From positions 230,348 through 294,347 of the forward strand of contig LATX02000230.1 in NCBI GenBank assembly GCA_001466705.2: a stretch of 64,000 nt of DNA. Direction: 5' to 3'. The notes under the pieces are model-generated. The model was given only the letters and a program-made list of their open reading frames with translations, did no database searches and was not told the DNA's origin. Below are positions 22,231 through 32,490 of the stretch, piece after piece; the first letter of the stretch is position 1, and each line of letters begins with the position of its first letter. The position numbers and the translations under genes are program-made. This stretch comes from Moniliophthora roreri (taxonomy: Eukaryota; Basidiomycota; Agaricomycetes; Agaricales; Marasmiaceae).

Positions 22231-24720
22231 CAGATAGCTTTTGAATAGGATAAATGTCAATAAATGTTGAATTAGACCAGTCCTGACCAACATACCTGAA
22301 TTGTGTTGCACATTTTGACTGAGTTACAGTATGGAAAGAAATGGGCTTCCCTTGTGACATTGAGATTGAGAGCATCTGGTACACAAAAAGACCATGTGCA
22401 CTGCTTGCCAGACATTGATAGGTCTTCGTCATTTGGCATCTTCATGTCAAGATAATCAGGTAACATAGAAGATACTTTAGTAAGAATGGGAGAGAAGAAA
22501 AGAAAAGAATGTACTAATTGTCTTGCACATTTTGATCTAACACACATCAGAACCGACTCTTCTAGCTTGCAGGATGTCAATACACTGTGTCAACATCATT
22601 CCAGGTCTCCAGAGAAATGGTGAGGCCCATGAGGGCATTGAATGCTACTCCTTGCCATTGGCAGAATCCTCGTCCTCTCCAGGTGTTGAATATTGAATGC
22701 TCATGAGACTGGGTTCTGGTGCATGAGTGTCTGAGGAATCACTTATTCTTGCTCACTGCCAGACATTGATATGTTGTATAGTAAATGTTGGCATCATTGA
22801 GGTAACCTAGAAATAGGATAGATGTCAAAAATAACACAATAGGAAGGTAATAATGGGCAATGTACCTGAATTATGTGTTACAATGACTCTTGTCCCCACT
22901 TGCCAGAAGACCATTGGGGGCGTCAAGACCAAATTGACTGTCTAAAGTTGGTTGCAAGAACCTGTCATTTCCTGCAGGTCCAGAGTATAATCATGTTTGG
23001 AGTCTTCAAAAACAGACCTGGAAGTTGGACATACATTAGTAGAATGAATGATAGACGACGAAATGTGAGTAGCTTGAAATTATGTTGCACATTTCAACCA
23101 AGCTCTGGACCATTCAAGTTACTTGAGATCATTCATTCTTGATGTCTGGAATGTATGTATGCTGCTTGTCATGTGACAATACCTGATATGTTGTGTCTTT
23201 GTCAGTCCCTTGCTCACCAGACATCGATACATCATCTATTTAGACAACAGCCTGCAATGGAACAGAGTACATATTACCAAGAGAATCATATGAAAACTGG
23301 TAAACAATGTACTTAGATTATGCACTGAGAGCATAGAAGCTCATTTTCCATGTGTTTTCAAGATATGAGCCAGAACAAAGACAACATTGCTTGCCAGGCA
23401 TCAGCACATTGTGTTCTCTGAGTCATCATTGGACATCTTCAAGCTGAACAGAGTGTCCTAGAAATGGAACTGGCATCAGCGAAAACACAAGAAGGAATGA
23501 GAGAGTAATGTACCTGTAATACTGGAAGACAATCAGTTGGTGTCAAGACCGTCTTGACTGTCTAGAGTCAGTTTCAAGGTTTCATTGGTTGGAGGGTAAT
23601 CATTTTTGGGAGTCTTCAAAGTGGACCTGGGAGTTGGGCATATGTTAGCAGAAGAATCACTTATGTACAAGGTGTTCTTTTAACATGGTTTTCTGATTGA
23701 GAAAACACTTAATCTTCTTGCAAAGAGAATTTTTATAAAACCATATATAAATTCTAAATTTCAATTGTGTCCTCTCAACAAGAATATGCCTGGAGAATAC
23801 TAAATTTTCAGCAGCAAAAGATATGGAATTTTCAAATTCTGAAAATTAATAGATAATACAATATATTAGAATAATTTCCATACTGAGAAAACATTAAATT
23901 TTCTCTGGTTGAAAATGCTCAGAAAATGCTAATAAGATAAGATAAAAATTCCACATTTTCTATTGTGGGAAAGTCAGAGAAAACACTAGGAAAACACTAG
24001 GAAAATAGTAGGAAAATCATGTGAAAACACTATATTTTAAAGCAGTTCTTAGATAGTTTTCATATAGTTCTCCTTTTGTATTTAACATGTTTCCTTTAAT
24101 ATAAAATTCAAAATCTTATATTTTTTTTCTAAATGTTTTCTCACTATTTTATAAGGCAGAAAATTTAGTATATTTGTAATTAGAAAATTAAAGGATAATT
24201 CTATAATTTCATTATTATAAAATAATCCAAAAACACAGGCTCTTCTGGGAATTAAAATCTAGAGTATGCTTGCTGTTTTCAATATGTGATGATAACTTGA
24301 AACTAATGGAATTTTCTGAGTGTTGTCTGGAAGCAAATATATAGCAGTATTCTGAGTGTATTTCCTTTGTATTAATAGCATAAAAAGAACACCTCGTACA
24401 TAGTGAATAGAGGACAAAAGGAGAGAGGCTTACTGCTGTGTTGCACATTTTGACCAAGGCCCATTACTGTTCAGGTTACTTGGTCACTATTTGCCCAATG
24501 GTAACTCCTTTGGAGTCCTACTCATTGATTTCTTGTCAGCTTCTTGTCCTTAGATTCAGAGTCTGATTCCCTGAGACACATCAAGACCATGTATTTAGAG
24601 CTCCATGTAGATTCTAGTCCTTGGAGATGAGGCAGAAAGTCATTCAACAGGAATTGATTATAGGTATAGGCTGCATCATAGTTTACATTCAAGAACCTGC
24701 AAAACGCCATCAGTAACATA
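22231..24720 (-). repeat. Cassette repeats, unknown product, with nested CACTA copy B
   Basis: The minus-strand exon-like piece KMPNDEDLSMSGKQC parallels MPNDNEMSYLC near 6900, and further units match 15200-15790. Introns start GTACAT or GTATGT and end in AG. At the right end a piece containing FLPHLQGLESTWSSKYMVL (about 24560-24640) parallels one near 8200. Stops are frequent. No family recognised. Confidence 0.4.
23658..24405. mobile_element. CACTA-type non-autonomous element, copy B (748 bp)
   Basis: Starts CACTTATGTACAAGGTG (one extra T relative to the family end) and ends CACCTCGTACATAGTG. Flanked by AAT at 23655-23657 and 24406-24408. The unoccupied site is visible near 6150 (GCAGAAGAATAAATG). 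Nearly identical to copy A throughout. Confidence 0.85.
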
Positions 24721-25304
24721 AATCATACATACCACTAGAAGACATTAAATGTACCTAAATACCCAGAGGAGATGGCAGCAGATGAGGGAGAGTTGTTGAG
24801 ATAGTGATGATAGTGGTGGTAGCTGACCAAGTTGCCAAATTGCCAACAAGCATCTGTCTCGTCTTTCTCACCACAACTATCACAACCACAACATCCCAGT
24901 ACAGTTCCTTCTTCCTCAACACTCTGACACTGGAACCAAAGCTTCCTTCTGAAGAATTCTCAGTTTTTCAAGCTCTGTCCTCAACTTATAGAACACCCAT
25001 ATGGACATCTTCATTATTCTCTTCTGGGAGGTAGCCAAGAGATGAGCAAACCTTTTCTCCTTTTTCTGATGCTTAAATTGTGCAGGGCACTCAGTGCAGA
25101 TGTTACAGCAAGGTGCATTTCTCTCTGGACACCAGCTCTAGATCTTGATGTTGACGATTCATACAAATAGCTTGAGTTCTTGTCATGTAAAGGACTGGAT
25201 ATGTCTGATATGCTTGTGAGGTATTTTGGACTGCTGGTAATGATGGGACAATGGCACAATGGCACAAATTTGTGGTCAAAGGTGTGTAATAATCTTTCTG
25301 TTTT

Positions 25305-25305
<1 letters not shown>

Positions 25306-25355
<50 letters not shown>
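25306..25355. repeat. T homopolymer, 50 nt
   Basis: A pure T run, preceded by GTGTGTAATAATC (possible 5' splice site) and followed by pyrimidine-rich sequence ending CTGCAAG. Confidence 0.95.
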
Positions 25356-26516
25356 CTTTTTTTCCCTCAATATTCTGTCTGATGGTGCTGTCTCTTCCTT
25401 CCTGCAAGCTCTCTGAACACATGAACAGTACTTAGAAGGCATCCCTAGACTCTATTCATACTATGAAGCCCTGCAAATACCTTGCCAATGCCACAATAGC
25501 CCAGGCAACCTTGTCAATATCACTTGCTCCCCGATACCATGGGGCACAGTCCCAAAAAAAAACTTTCTTGATCAAATATCACAACATTACCTACAGTTGA
25601 CATCACTTATGCTGCACCATGTCATTTCAGTCCAACTCAACACGTTCAACAACAGTGAAATAGTACTATAGCTGATTTCTGTCATTTCTGCAGATATACA
25701 CTGGATCAAGGAAACCCTGGAAGATGGTGCCATGAGCCATCTGGCTCATGTTCGCTGCCTGCTTTGGACTAACTGACTGCTGGAAAACTAGATGCATGGG
25801 TTATTTTTTTTTCTGTGTTTCTGTATCTACTGCTTGTGGAAGCACAAAATACTATTTATTTTAATTCATTTTGGACCCTGGGGCCAGAGAATGAGTGATC
25901 GTTAAGACATTGTGATGTTGAGAAATGCAAGTCCCAGTCAGGTGCTTGAATTGAATCAGCAGACTTGAATTCCAACCATGACCATCAATTGCAGCTTCAT
26001 TCACCCAACTCACACTCAGACTTTCTTATTACCTTGTGCAATGCCTGTTGGCCTTTGAGCAATAGTATTTGGACCCTCTGGCATTTCTGTTTATATGCTC
26101 AGGTCTGATAAGGTGTCAAACACAAGCTCTGGTGTAGTACATACTCTTGAAATGGGGTTTTGACATCACTCACAGCTGTTAAAGTATGTTCACCAATGGA
26201 TCTTGATACGGAGGACAGGCAAGGTTTACAGTGCATACCAGTGTGTACTTGTCCATCTGCATGGTTGCTTTCTCCTGAATTCTAGGCTCCATTTACAGCA
26301 ATTACGATGTATTCTGATATGGAAACTAGAGTCAAACAGAAGCCCAGTCAATCAGGGAGTCACAAATAATTGAAAACTTGAGATGAACATTTTCAGGTTT
26401 ACTCATTGCTTATCTGGACACTTACAGGCTTTATAGAACAGGAAGGTGCCTTCATAGCTAATGATATGCTGCTATTGAAGGAAACTGCTAAAACCCAACA
26501 GAAAGGTATGTTTTTT

Positions 26517-26517
<1 letters not shown>

Positions 26518-26557
<40 letters not shown>
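26518..26557. repeat. T homopolymer, 40 nt
   Basis: A pure T run directly after GAAAGGTATGTTTTTTG and followed by sequence ending TCTCGCAG. It sits inside a plausible plus-strand intron. Confidence 0.95.
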
Positions 26558-26558
<1 letters not shown>

Positions 26559-26744
26559 TTATTTCTCACTGTTTCTGAGATTCCAACTCAATGGCTTCTC
26601 TCGCAGTTGGTATCATTACACAATATCGATGGTATCCTCTCTTCAAGTGCTAACCTATAATCATAAAGGATGAAGCACTTGAGAGTGGAAACAAGCTGAG
26701 CCCTTTCTGAAAGCCTGATCCATTATTGTAACTCAGTAGCATGA

Positions 26745-27925
26745 AAGGTGACAGAGAGTATGTTCATCATTGATCTCTATTCAAGTTACTAGCTATTCAT
26801 TCACTCTCTTCAGATTCCTTTTTAGCTTGCACTCAACAAGGACTATGAAAAACTAGGGAGTCTAGATACCGCTTCGCTCATCAACTTACTGACCTTGTCG
26901 ATTTCCACTAGGTCTGTGGAGGAGCAGATGGAGCAGGTGGTGTAGAATGAGGTATCAGCACCCATTCGATCACCAGAACATTGATAGCGGAGGGATTGCC
27001 AGTAGCACCAGAATACCACAGGTGCATTATCAATTGCTGTTGAACTGCTTAGCTTGTCACTGACTCTCCCTTTAGGATTTTCTTTTTTGTTTTTGTGACT
27101 TTGTTAGCCTTTCAGTGATACTCTTGCTGGGTATCATTTTGCAGTTTTTGCTGCTGCATGTTAAATGCTACTAGATGATCTGGTAAGCTCCATTTTAGTA
27201 TCAACATTTCAAACTGACATTGACAAATTGCACTTAATCATTGACAGGTCTACAGCTCACATTTGTTGAAAGGTATAGTGTTGGTTCTGGCAGTCATAAA
27301 GCCTACTATAAGCTGGTAAGTAGGTCTTTCATGCTCAGTAACAACGTACTAATGCAGTGCCTTTGCCATTAGATTCCGGGTTTACATCTGTACTACCAAG
27401 GAGTCAGGTGCCACCAAGGTCAGTTTGTCAATTTGGAAATGCTAGGTGTGCATCAAATGTCTCATAAATTGATTGTTTTATTAACTAATTAATGTATCCT
27501 TTCACTTGTGCAGATTTGGACATAAAGACACAAAAGCCACCTTGGGCTGACTTGTTTCCTGCACTCATACACATTGATGCAGGCCATCATAGACATGTCC
27601 TCCACTGCTTGCACTCACCAGATGCTGGTGCTTTGTGCCCTAGGTCTTTCAGGTCTCAGCTTAAGGTACATGTAGCATAAAGACCTTCAGGGCCCTCTTA
27701 CAATGGACAACTCTATTGGAATTGGTAAGTGTGTTATCGCATCCTACTCACTTTTCAGATGCTAATTGTGTTCATTTTTAGTACTTTCAGGCTGCTTACA
27801 AGAGAGAATGAATCGAGGGGCACATATGATGAATTGAGGTATGTATTTTCGTTTAGTTTTTTTACATGGTCATGATCAGAACACTGACTCGTTGATATCT
27901 ATCTTGTCAAAGTGGGAGGTGAGCA
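26745..27925 (+). pseudogene. Repeat L copy 2: multi-exon decayed gene, unknown family
   Basis: Exons 27248-27315, 27373-27418 and 27514-27680 join in frame; the last stays open to TAA at 27678-27680 and includes WADLFPALIHIDAGHHRHVL and HSPDAGALCPRSFRSQLK. Exon edges match copy 1 exactly. The 5' part is decayed (a TGA precedes the first exon used here). Product unknown. Confidence 0.5.
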
Positions 27926-28959
27926 CAGAGACCGCAAGTGCAAAAGAAATAGGCGGAAGGGTGTCACAAGTATCAAGATATGCTTTTGCTTGATTTGCAT
28001 TCACTTGAGGTACTAACATCTCATTTACTTCAATTTCAAGCTAGTGTTCCCTATACTAAGGATTGGTGTGAGCAGCTGAATTCAGAGGGTACATTTCATA
28101 ATCCGTTTGCATTCACTCATCTCATCCCTGTCCAGACTCAGGGTCAGTTTTCTTGTAGACAGATGGGGAGGGCAAAGGGACCAAGGAGAATCTGAGCAGG
28201 AAGAGAGGAGTAAAAAGTTGAGGTGGCATGCTGTTACTACAAGTGATAATGTTCTGTTTTTACTTTGTTCATGTCCATTCAAGAACCCTACTGGCATTCT
28301 AGCTATCTGGACTTGTTTAGGGCATGCGTGACAGTAATGAATCAGGAGCCTCATGAGGGCATTGAATAGGTGAATGGCAGGGCTAAGATTGGGAGGGTAT
28401 GCTCCTCATTCTGTTCTCAGTTATTCACCTTGCTGACCTCCTCTTGATGTTTAGCTCAATCTCTTTCTTTTGTGTCAATGTCATGCAGGATGGTCAATAC
28501 GGCACTATTGAGGTTTATAATTGGCAGACAGCAGGCTGGGGCATAGATCAGCATCTGTCATGTATATTAGAGTAGATAGAGTCAAATACACATGTTCTAG
28601 CTTAATCAAACTACTCGCTGTCAAGCCTGATATACTATGATCCTTTCCCAGGCCCGATTCTCTATTCACCCCCATGTCCTCAGTAGCAAAGTCTCAGTTC
28701 CACAGCCCAATTAGATGTGCTCCTCTCCCAGCAGCATTACCTCCTTTCTTCCTGAATTGGCTATTCTCTGAGTGTTTCAGGTGGTTGACTGATGAACGTC
28801 GAGTTCACGGTTGGTACCATCATACTCGACTTTCTCACTGGTGGAGGCATGAAAGAATGCATGAGACTATGCATAGGTGCAGGTGTCTGCGAAGAAGTGG
28901 TAGGTGAGCAGGACACTGAGGAAATGAATTGTGGATGGAAATCCATAGATATGTTTCAT
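27926..28959. other. Degenerate sequence, no gene called
   Basis: 28550-28780 partly repeats 20860-22080 (shared blocks around TTCCTGAA and GGCT). Otherwise no supportable feature. Confidence 0.35.
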
Positions 28960-29726
28960 TGGTGATTCGGCACCTGATGACAGCTTCATCCAGATAGCTT
29001 TTAAATAAATGTTGAATCAGAGAGTAGTCTTGACCAACACACCTGAGTTATGTTGCACAGTACACACTCCACTCACCTTACGAATGTCAATATGTTGTGT
29101 CCTTGTCATTTGGCATCTAGAAATATAAGCAGTGTTAGCAACAACACAAGAGAATGCAAGGAAAATGACATACCAACTGTCTTGCAACATTTCGACCAAG
29201 TGTGCATTAGAAATGAAAGCATTTGGTACACAATAGGTCATTTCATCGTCATTTGGCATCTTTATGTTGAGTTGGGCAGGTAGCCAATTATCAGAGTATC
29301 TAGAAATAGAAGAAGCTTTAGCAAGAATGCAGGAGAAGAAAAGGAAAGAACATACTAATTGTGTTGCACATCTTGACCGAACATGGATCCAAAACGACTC
29401 TTCAATCTCACCAGACATTGATACATCATGTTAACATTAATCCAGGTCTCTAGAACAATGGTGAGAGCATTTGATGCCACTCTCTGACATTGCTAGAATA
29501 CTCATTTTACTTGTGTTGGAAATTGCACACTTCATCACTGGAATGGATTCTGTGACAATAAACATATGTGAGTGTCTGAGAACATGAAAAGGCTAAAAAA
29601 AACATGTACCTTTGCTCTTTCCCTGAAATCTGTGTGACATACTGAACTTTCTGACAGTAAATATGAGTGACTGTATATAGTCTGAGCTCAGCCACATAAA
29701 GATAGAAGAGAATTCAAAGACTTGCC
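28960..29726 (-). repeat. Left half of repeat H, copy 2 (cut by element E at site X)
   Basis: Matches 6690-7560 almost collinearly and ends at AGACTTGCC, where E2 begins. The continuation of this repeat is found 26 kb to the left, immediately after E1. Confidence 0.65.
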
Positions 29727-30125
29727 AACAGAGGGTGTAGGTCCATTGCAATGAACCAGGCAGAATGCCTACATTACCATTGTAATGGCTACACTTAGTC
29801 TGCCAGTCAAGAATGCAATTGAAATGACTCAGGACTGAGTTGTAAACCCCACTTGGTTGGAAAACTATTGGAATGAAGACACTCCTGATTTGACTTTGTA
29901 TGCATGGATACACTCTTTTCCAATAAAACTCTCAGGGCAATATCATTGAAATGGTTCTGGAGCTTCCCCTGTTATCCATGCTATAAATCATTATTCTACT
30001 ATCCACTATCTCAACCTTCTGTTTCAACCTCCAGTCCATCAGATATGATCTTCCTGATTCCCAAATGCCCAAGCAATATATTCTGAAGGTTTTCCAAAGC
30101 ATCGAGTCAGAGTCATAGCACTAAG

Positions 30126-30522
30126 TAACCAGAAGAGGGCTGAAGGTTGGAGAGACCCTGTACCCCATTAATGAGCATCTACAACAACAAATAGGCACTG
30201 AAAATGCACCCAAGACTATGCAGAGCATTCCTAAGACAAGTAAATTCCAGTTCAACATTTTAGAGGCAGCTGTGTTTGACCTGAGACTGTTGAAACATGG
30301 ATGTAGTGAAGAAAGTGCTCACGAAGTCGCCTCCAGCTTGTTCAGGCTGTTTGACTTTTTCATTCAGACATAATACAACTCAGGAAATGGGATTTTTGAC
30401 CTATCTAATGCTCTGAACTCAATGGTAGCTTTTACTAAGGGTTTTGAGGGCACACAGAGTGACAACAATGAAGACAATGTTTCCAATTTTTGTTCTGAAG
30501 AGCCAGACTCTGGCACTTAACA
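30126..30522 (+). pseudogene. Copy of the E open frame in E2
   Basis: Same frame as 2746-3141, with the same internal TAA, ending at TAA (CTGGCACTTAA). Product unknown. Confidence 0.35.
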
Positions 30523-30628
30523 GGCACTACTAGTAGTACTGACTCCTCACACTTGATCAACATGCCTCTGCTCTAATGCTGCTTGGTAGACGTCTGAGTC
30601 TGTCACAACTATAAGAATTACATGTGCT

Positions 30629-30633
30629 ATCAT
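30629..30633. repeat. 5-bp target duplication of the chromovirus (left)
   Basis: ATCAT, repeated at 37825-37829. E1 has a single ATCAT at the homologous position. Confidence 0.9.
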
Positions 30634-30872
30634 TGTTACATTTTTCCTACTCCGTTCCTATGCTTCCCTTTCTGATCAGACATGTACACATTCCCAGCCC
30701 CCTTTTTCTTATCACAATTATGCTGCTCATTCCATTGGACTTGTTACACCTTCCCAGTACCCCATTTTCTTATCAGAACGCTTCGTATATCCCAACTCTG
30801 TTGGTATTTATTACTATATCATTGTGATCATTGGACATTTGTATAACATAGATTACATGACAAGTTGTAACG

Positions 30873-30879
30873 TATTTAA
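30873..30879 (+). promoter_or_regulatory. TATA-like box of the LTR promoter
   Basis: TATTTAA lies 27-33 nt upstream of 30906, the first base of the sequence complementary to the primer-binding site. This is the spacing expected if the transcript starts exactly with the self-primer. Confidence 0.55.
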
Positions 30880-30905
30880 GTGCTCAAGCTAGGACCCTAA
30901 GTCCT

Positions 30906-30916
30906 CAGCTTGACCT
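30906..30916 (+). promoter_or_regulatory. Self-primer / predicted 5' end of the retroelement RNA
   Basis: CAGCTTGACCT is the exact reverse complement of 31072-31082, just after the LTR. In Tf1-type elements the first 11 nt of the RNA fold back and prime reverse transcription instead of a tRNA. Confidence 0.65.
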
Positions 30917-31071
30917 AGTTAATATTACTTGTGTCATTGCCACAAACAAAGGATCTCTGAACTTCAGCAGCCGCTGAATGAACTCTAACTTGAACTTGAA
31001 GACTACTTGCGAAGAGGCTCCGCCTTTCATAAGTAGTTGTGCCAACGTTGCTGCACAAGTAATGTAACACA

Positions 31072-31082
31072 AGGTCAAGCTG
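31072..31082 (+). promoter_or_regulatory. Primer-binding site, self-priming type
   Basis: AGGTCAAGCTG begins 2 nt after the 5' LTR and pairs over 11 nt with 30906-30916. There is no TGG start as expected for a tRNA-primed element. Confidence 0.65.
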
Positions 31083-31110
31083 ATCGATTGCCAACCTATC
31101 GAGGTTTAGG

Positions 31111-32490
31111 CATCACCTAGGAGAACAAAACACCACTACGGACGGAATCCCAGATCGAGAAGGACATCACGGAAGTGGAAGAGCACCAGCATGGGCTACA
31201 AACCCAATCCATATTGAATCCAGGTGGACGAGCGATCCCACCATTAACCCAGACATCCCGCAGGGAATTATTGACCCCCTCGCCACTGCCATCGCTAACG
31301 AATCCGCCACCAACAGAGACACCAGAAGAACACCTCAAAACAAGGAGAACCTTGACCCCGTTATCCATCACGACTGGATTAGGGGAGATCAGATCCGAAG
31401 AAGAAACATCTCCTTCTACACCGAAGAAGCCTGAACTCGATATATCGAATATCTCCTTGACCTCAGCAGAGGAATCGGACCCTTTTCAACACCTCCTTCA
31501 CACACTAAAGAACAGCCCCAGATCGACTAAGCAACCCCAGATCGAAGAAATGTCAGAAGATAAAAGGCCCTTGGGAAGCAGGCCTAAGGTAGAACCGATA
31601 GTGGAAGAAGCAGTGATTGGTACCACTGTACTGGTACAGATAGTAGCAGCTGAAAAGGAAGTAAAAGTGGCACTACCCAGAGCCTTCACTGGACATCGAA
31701 AGGACGTGAAGAAGTTCCTCAGGGAAGTACAACTGTACATTGCCCTCAACCCCAAAACGTTCACTATGGACCAAACGAAGAAGCTTTTCTTCCTCTCCTA
31801 TATGACTGATGGTCTGGGAGAGTTCTGGAAGAACAACAAGACGGATCTTTTACTCACATTTGATCCAGAAGCAGAGAAGGTCTCATGGATAGACTTCATG
31901 GAAGCTTTCAAAACATCCTTCAAACCCCTCGACACCACTCTAGAAGCTCAGCTAAAGCTTTGAGATTTGAAGATGAAGAAAAGGGCTGATGAATACACAT
32001 ATCAGTTTTCTTATCTGGCCAAACAGACTGGATACAATGACACAGCACAGATCATAGCATTCAAGCGAGGGTTACCAAAGAGCCTGGTTCTGAAGATTAT
32101 AACCCAACCCAAAGGGACACCTACTAACATCAAGGACTAGATGAACACCGCAATCCTCTTTGATGAAAGCTACAAACAGGCCCAGGAGTATGGGAGGACA
32201 TGGGACGAGGATAACGGAAGAAAGCTGAATCGAAACTTCCAGAAGAAGGAAGAGGTTGCCATTAAACAGATTTTGGAGATAGACTGAAAGGAATATATGA
32301 CAAAAGGACTATGTTTCCACTGCAGCAGAGGAGGCCATCGAATTAGAGACTGCCTGGACAGTCTGAAGAAGGAAGAACCGAAGAAGTTGACTAGGGAAGA
32401 ATGATATGCCAAAATCAAAGCACTGGTGAATGACCAGCCAGAAGAAGAAAAGAATTCATTGATTGATCTTATGGAACTGGAGGGTTTTTG
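31111..32490 (+). pseudogene. gag: Chromovirus gag (capsid and zinc knuckle), inactivated
   Basis: One frame runs from about 31111 to 32490. It contains a Pro/Thr-rich N-terminal region, a capsid-like segment (HRKDVKKFLREVQLYI through FKPLDTTLEAQLKL) and near 32310 a CCHC zinc knuckle CFHCSRGGHRIRDC that binds RNA in active elements. In-frame stops at about 31961, 32138, 32285, 32401 and 32489 are TGA or TAG codons that each need only one C-to-T or G-to-A change from CGA or TGG. There is no clear start codon upstream of 31175. Confidence 0.85.

Larger units (their letters stand above)
24721..26744 (+). other. Plus-strand exon-like pieces with two T-tract introns, unknown product
   Basis: Pieces ending MMGQWHNGTNLWSK (about 25275) and MLLLKETAKTQQK (about 26505) are each followed by a GT donor, a very long T run and an AG acceptor. 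No domain is recognised and several stops are present, so no gene model is proposed. Confidence 0.3.
30634..31069 (+). repeat. 5' LTR of chromovirus (436 bp)
   Basis: Begins TGTTACATTTTTCC and ends AATGTAACA. Same length as the 3' LTR, with no indel. I count about 27 differences between the two, all transitions. It contains a TATA-like TATTTAA at 30873-30879 and the predicted transcript start near 30906. Confidence 0.92.

Noticed and set aside
25014..25442. A 142-codon minus-strand frame with a long Lys run
   Set aside because: The Lys run is just the reverse strand of the 50-nt T homopolymer. No domain on either side.
25306..26557. Reading the T runs as poly(A) tails of minus-strand retroposed copies
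   Set aside because: Both lie between good plus-strand splice signals and lack flanking target duplications.
31070..31090. tRNA-primed primer-binding site for the chromovirus
   Set aside because: No TGG start and no initiator-Met complement. The 11-nt self-complementarity explains the site better.
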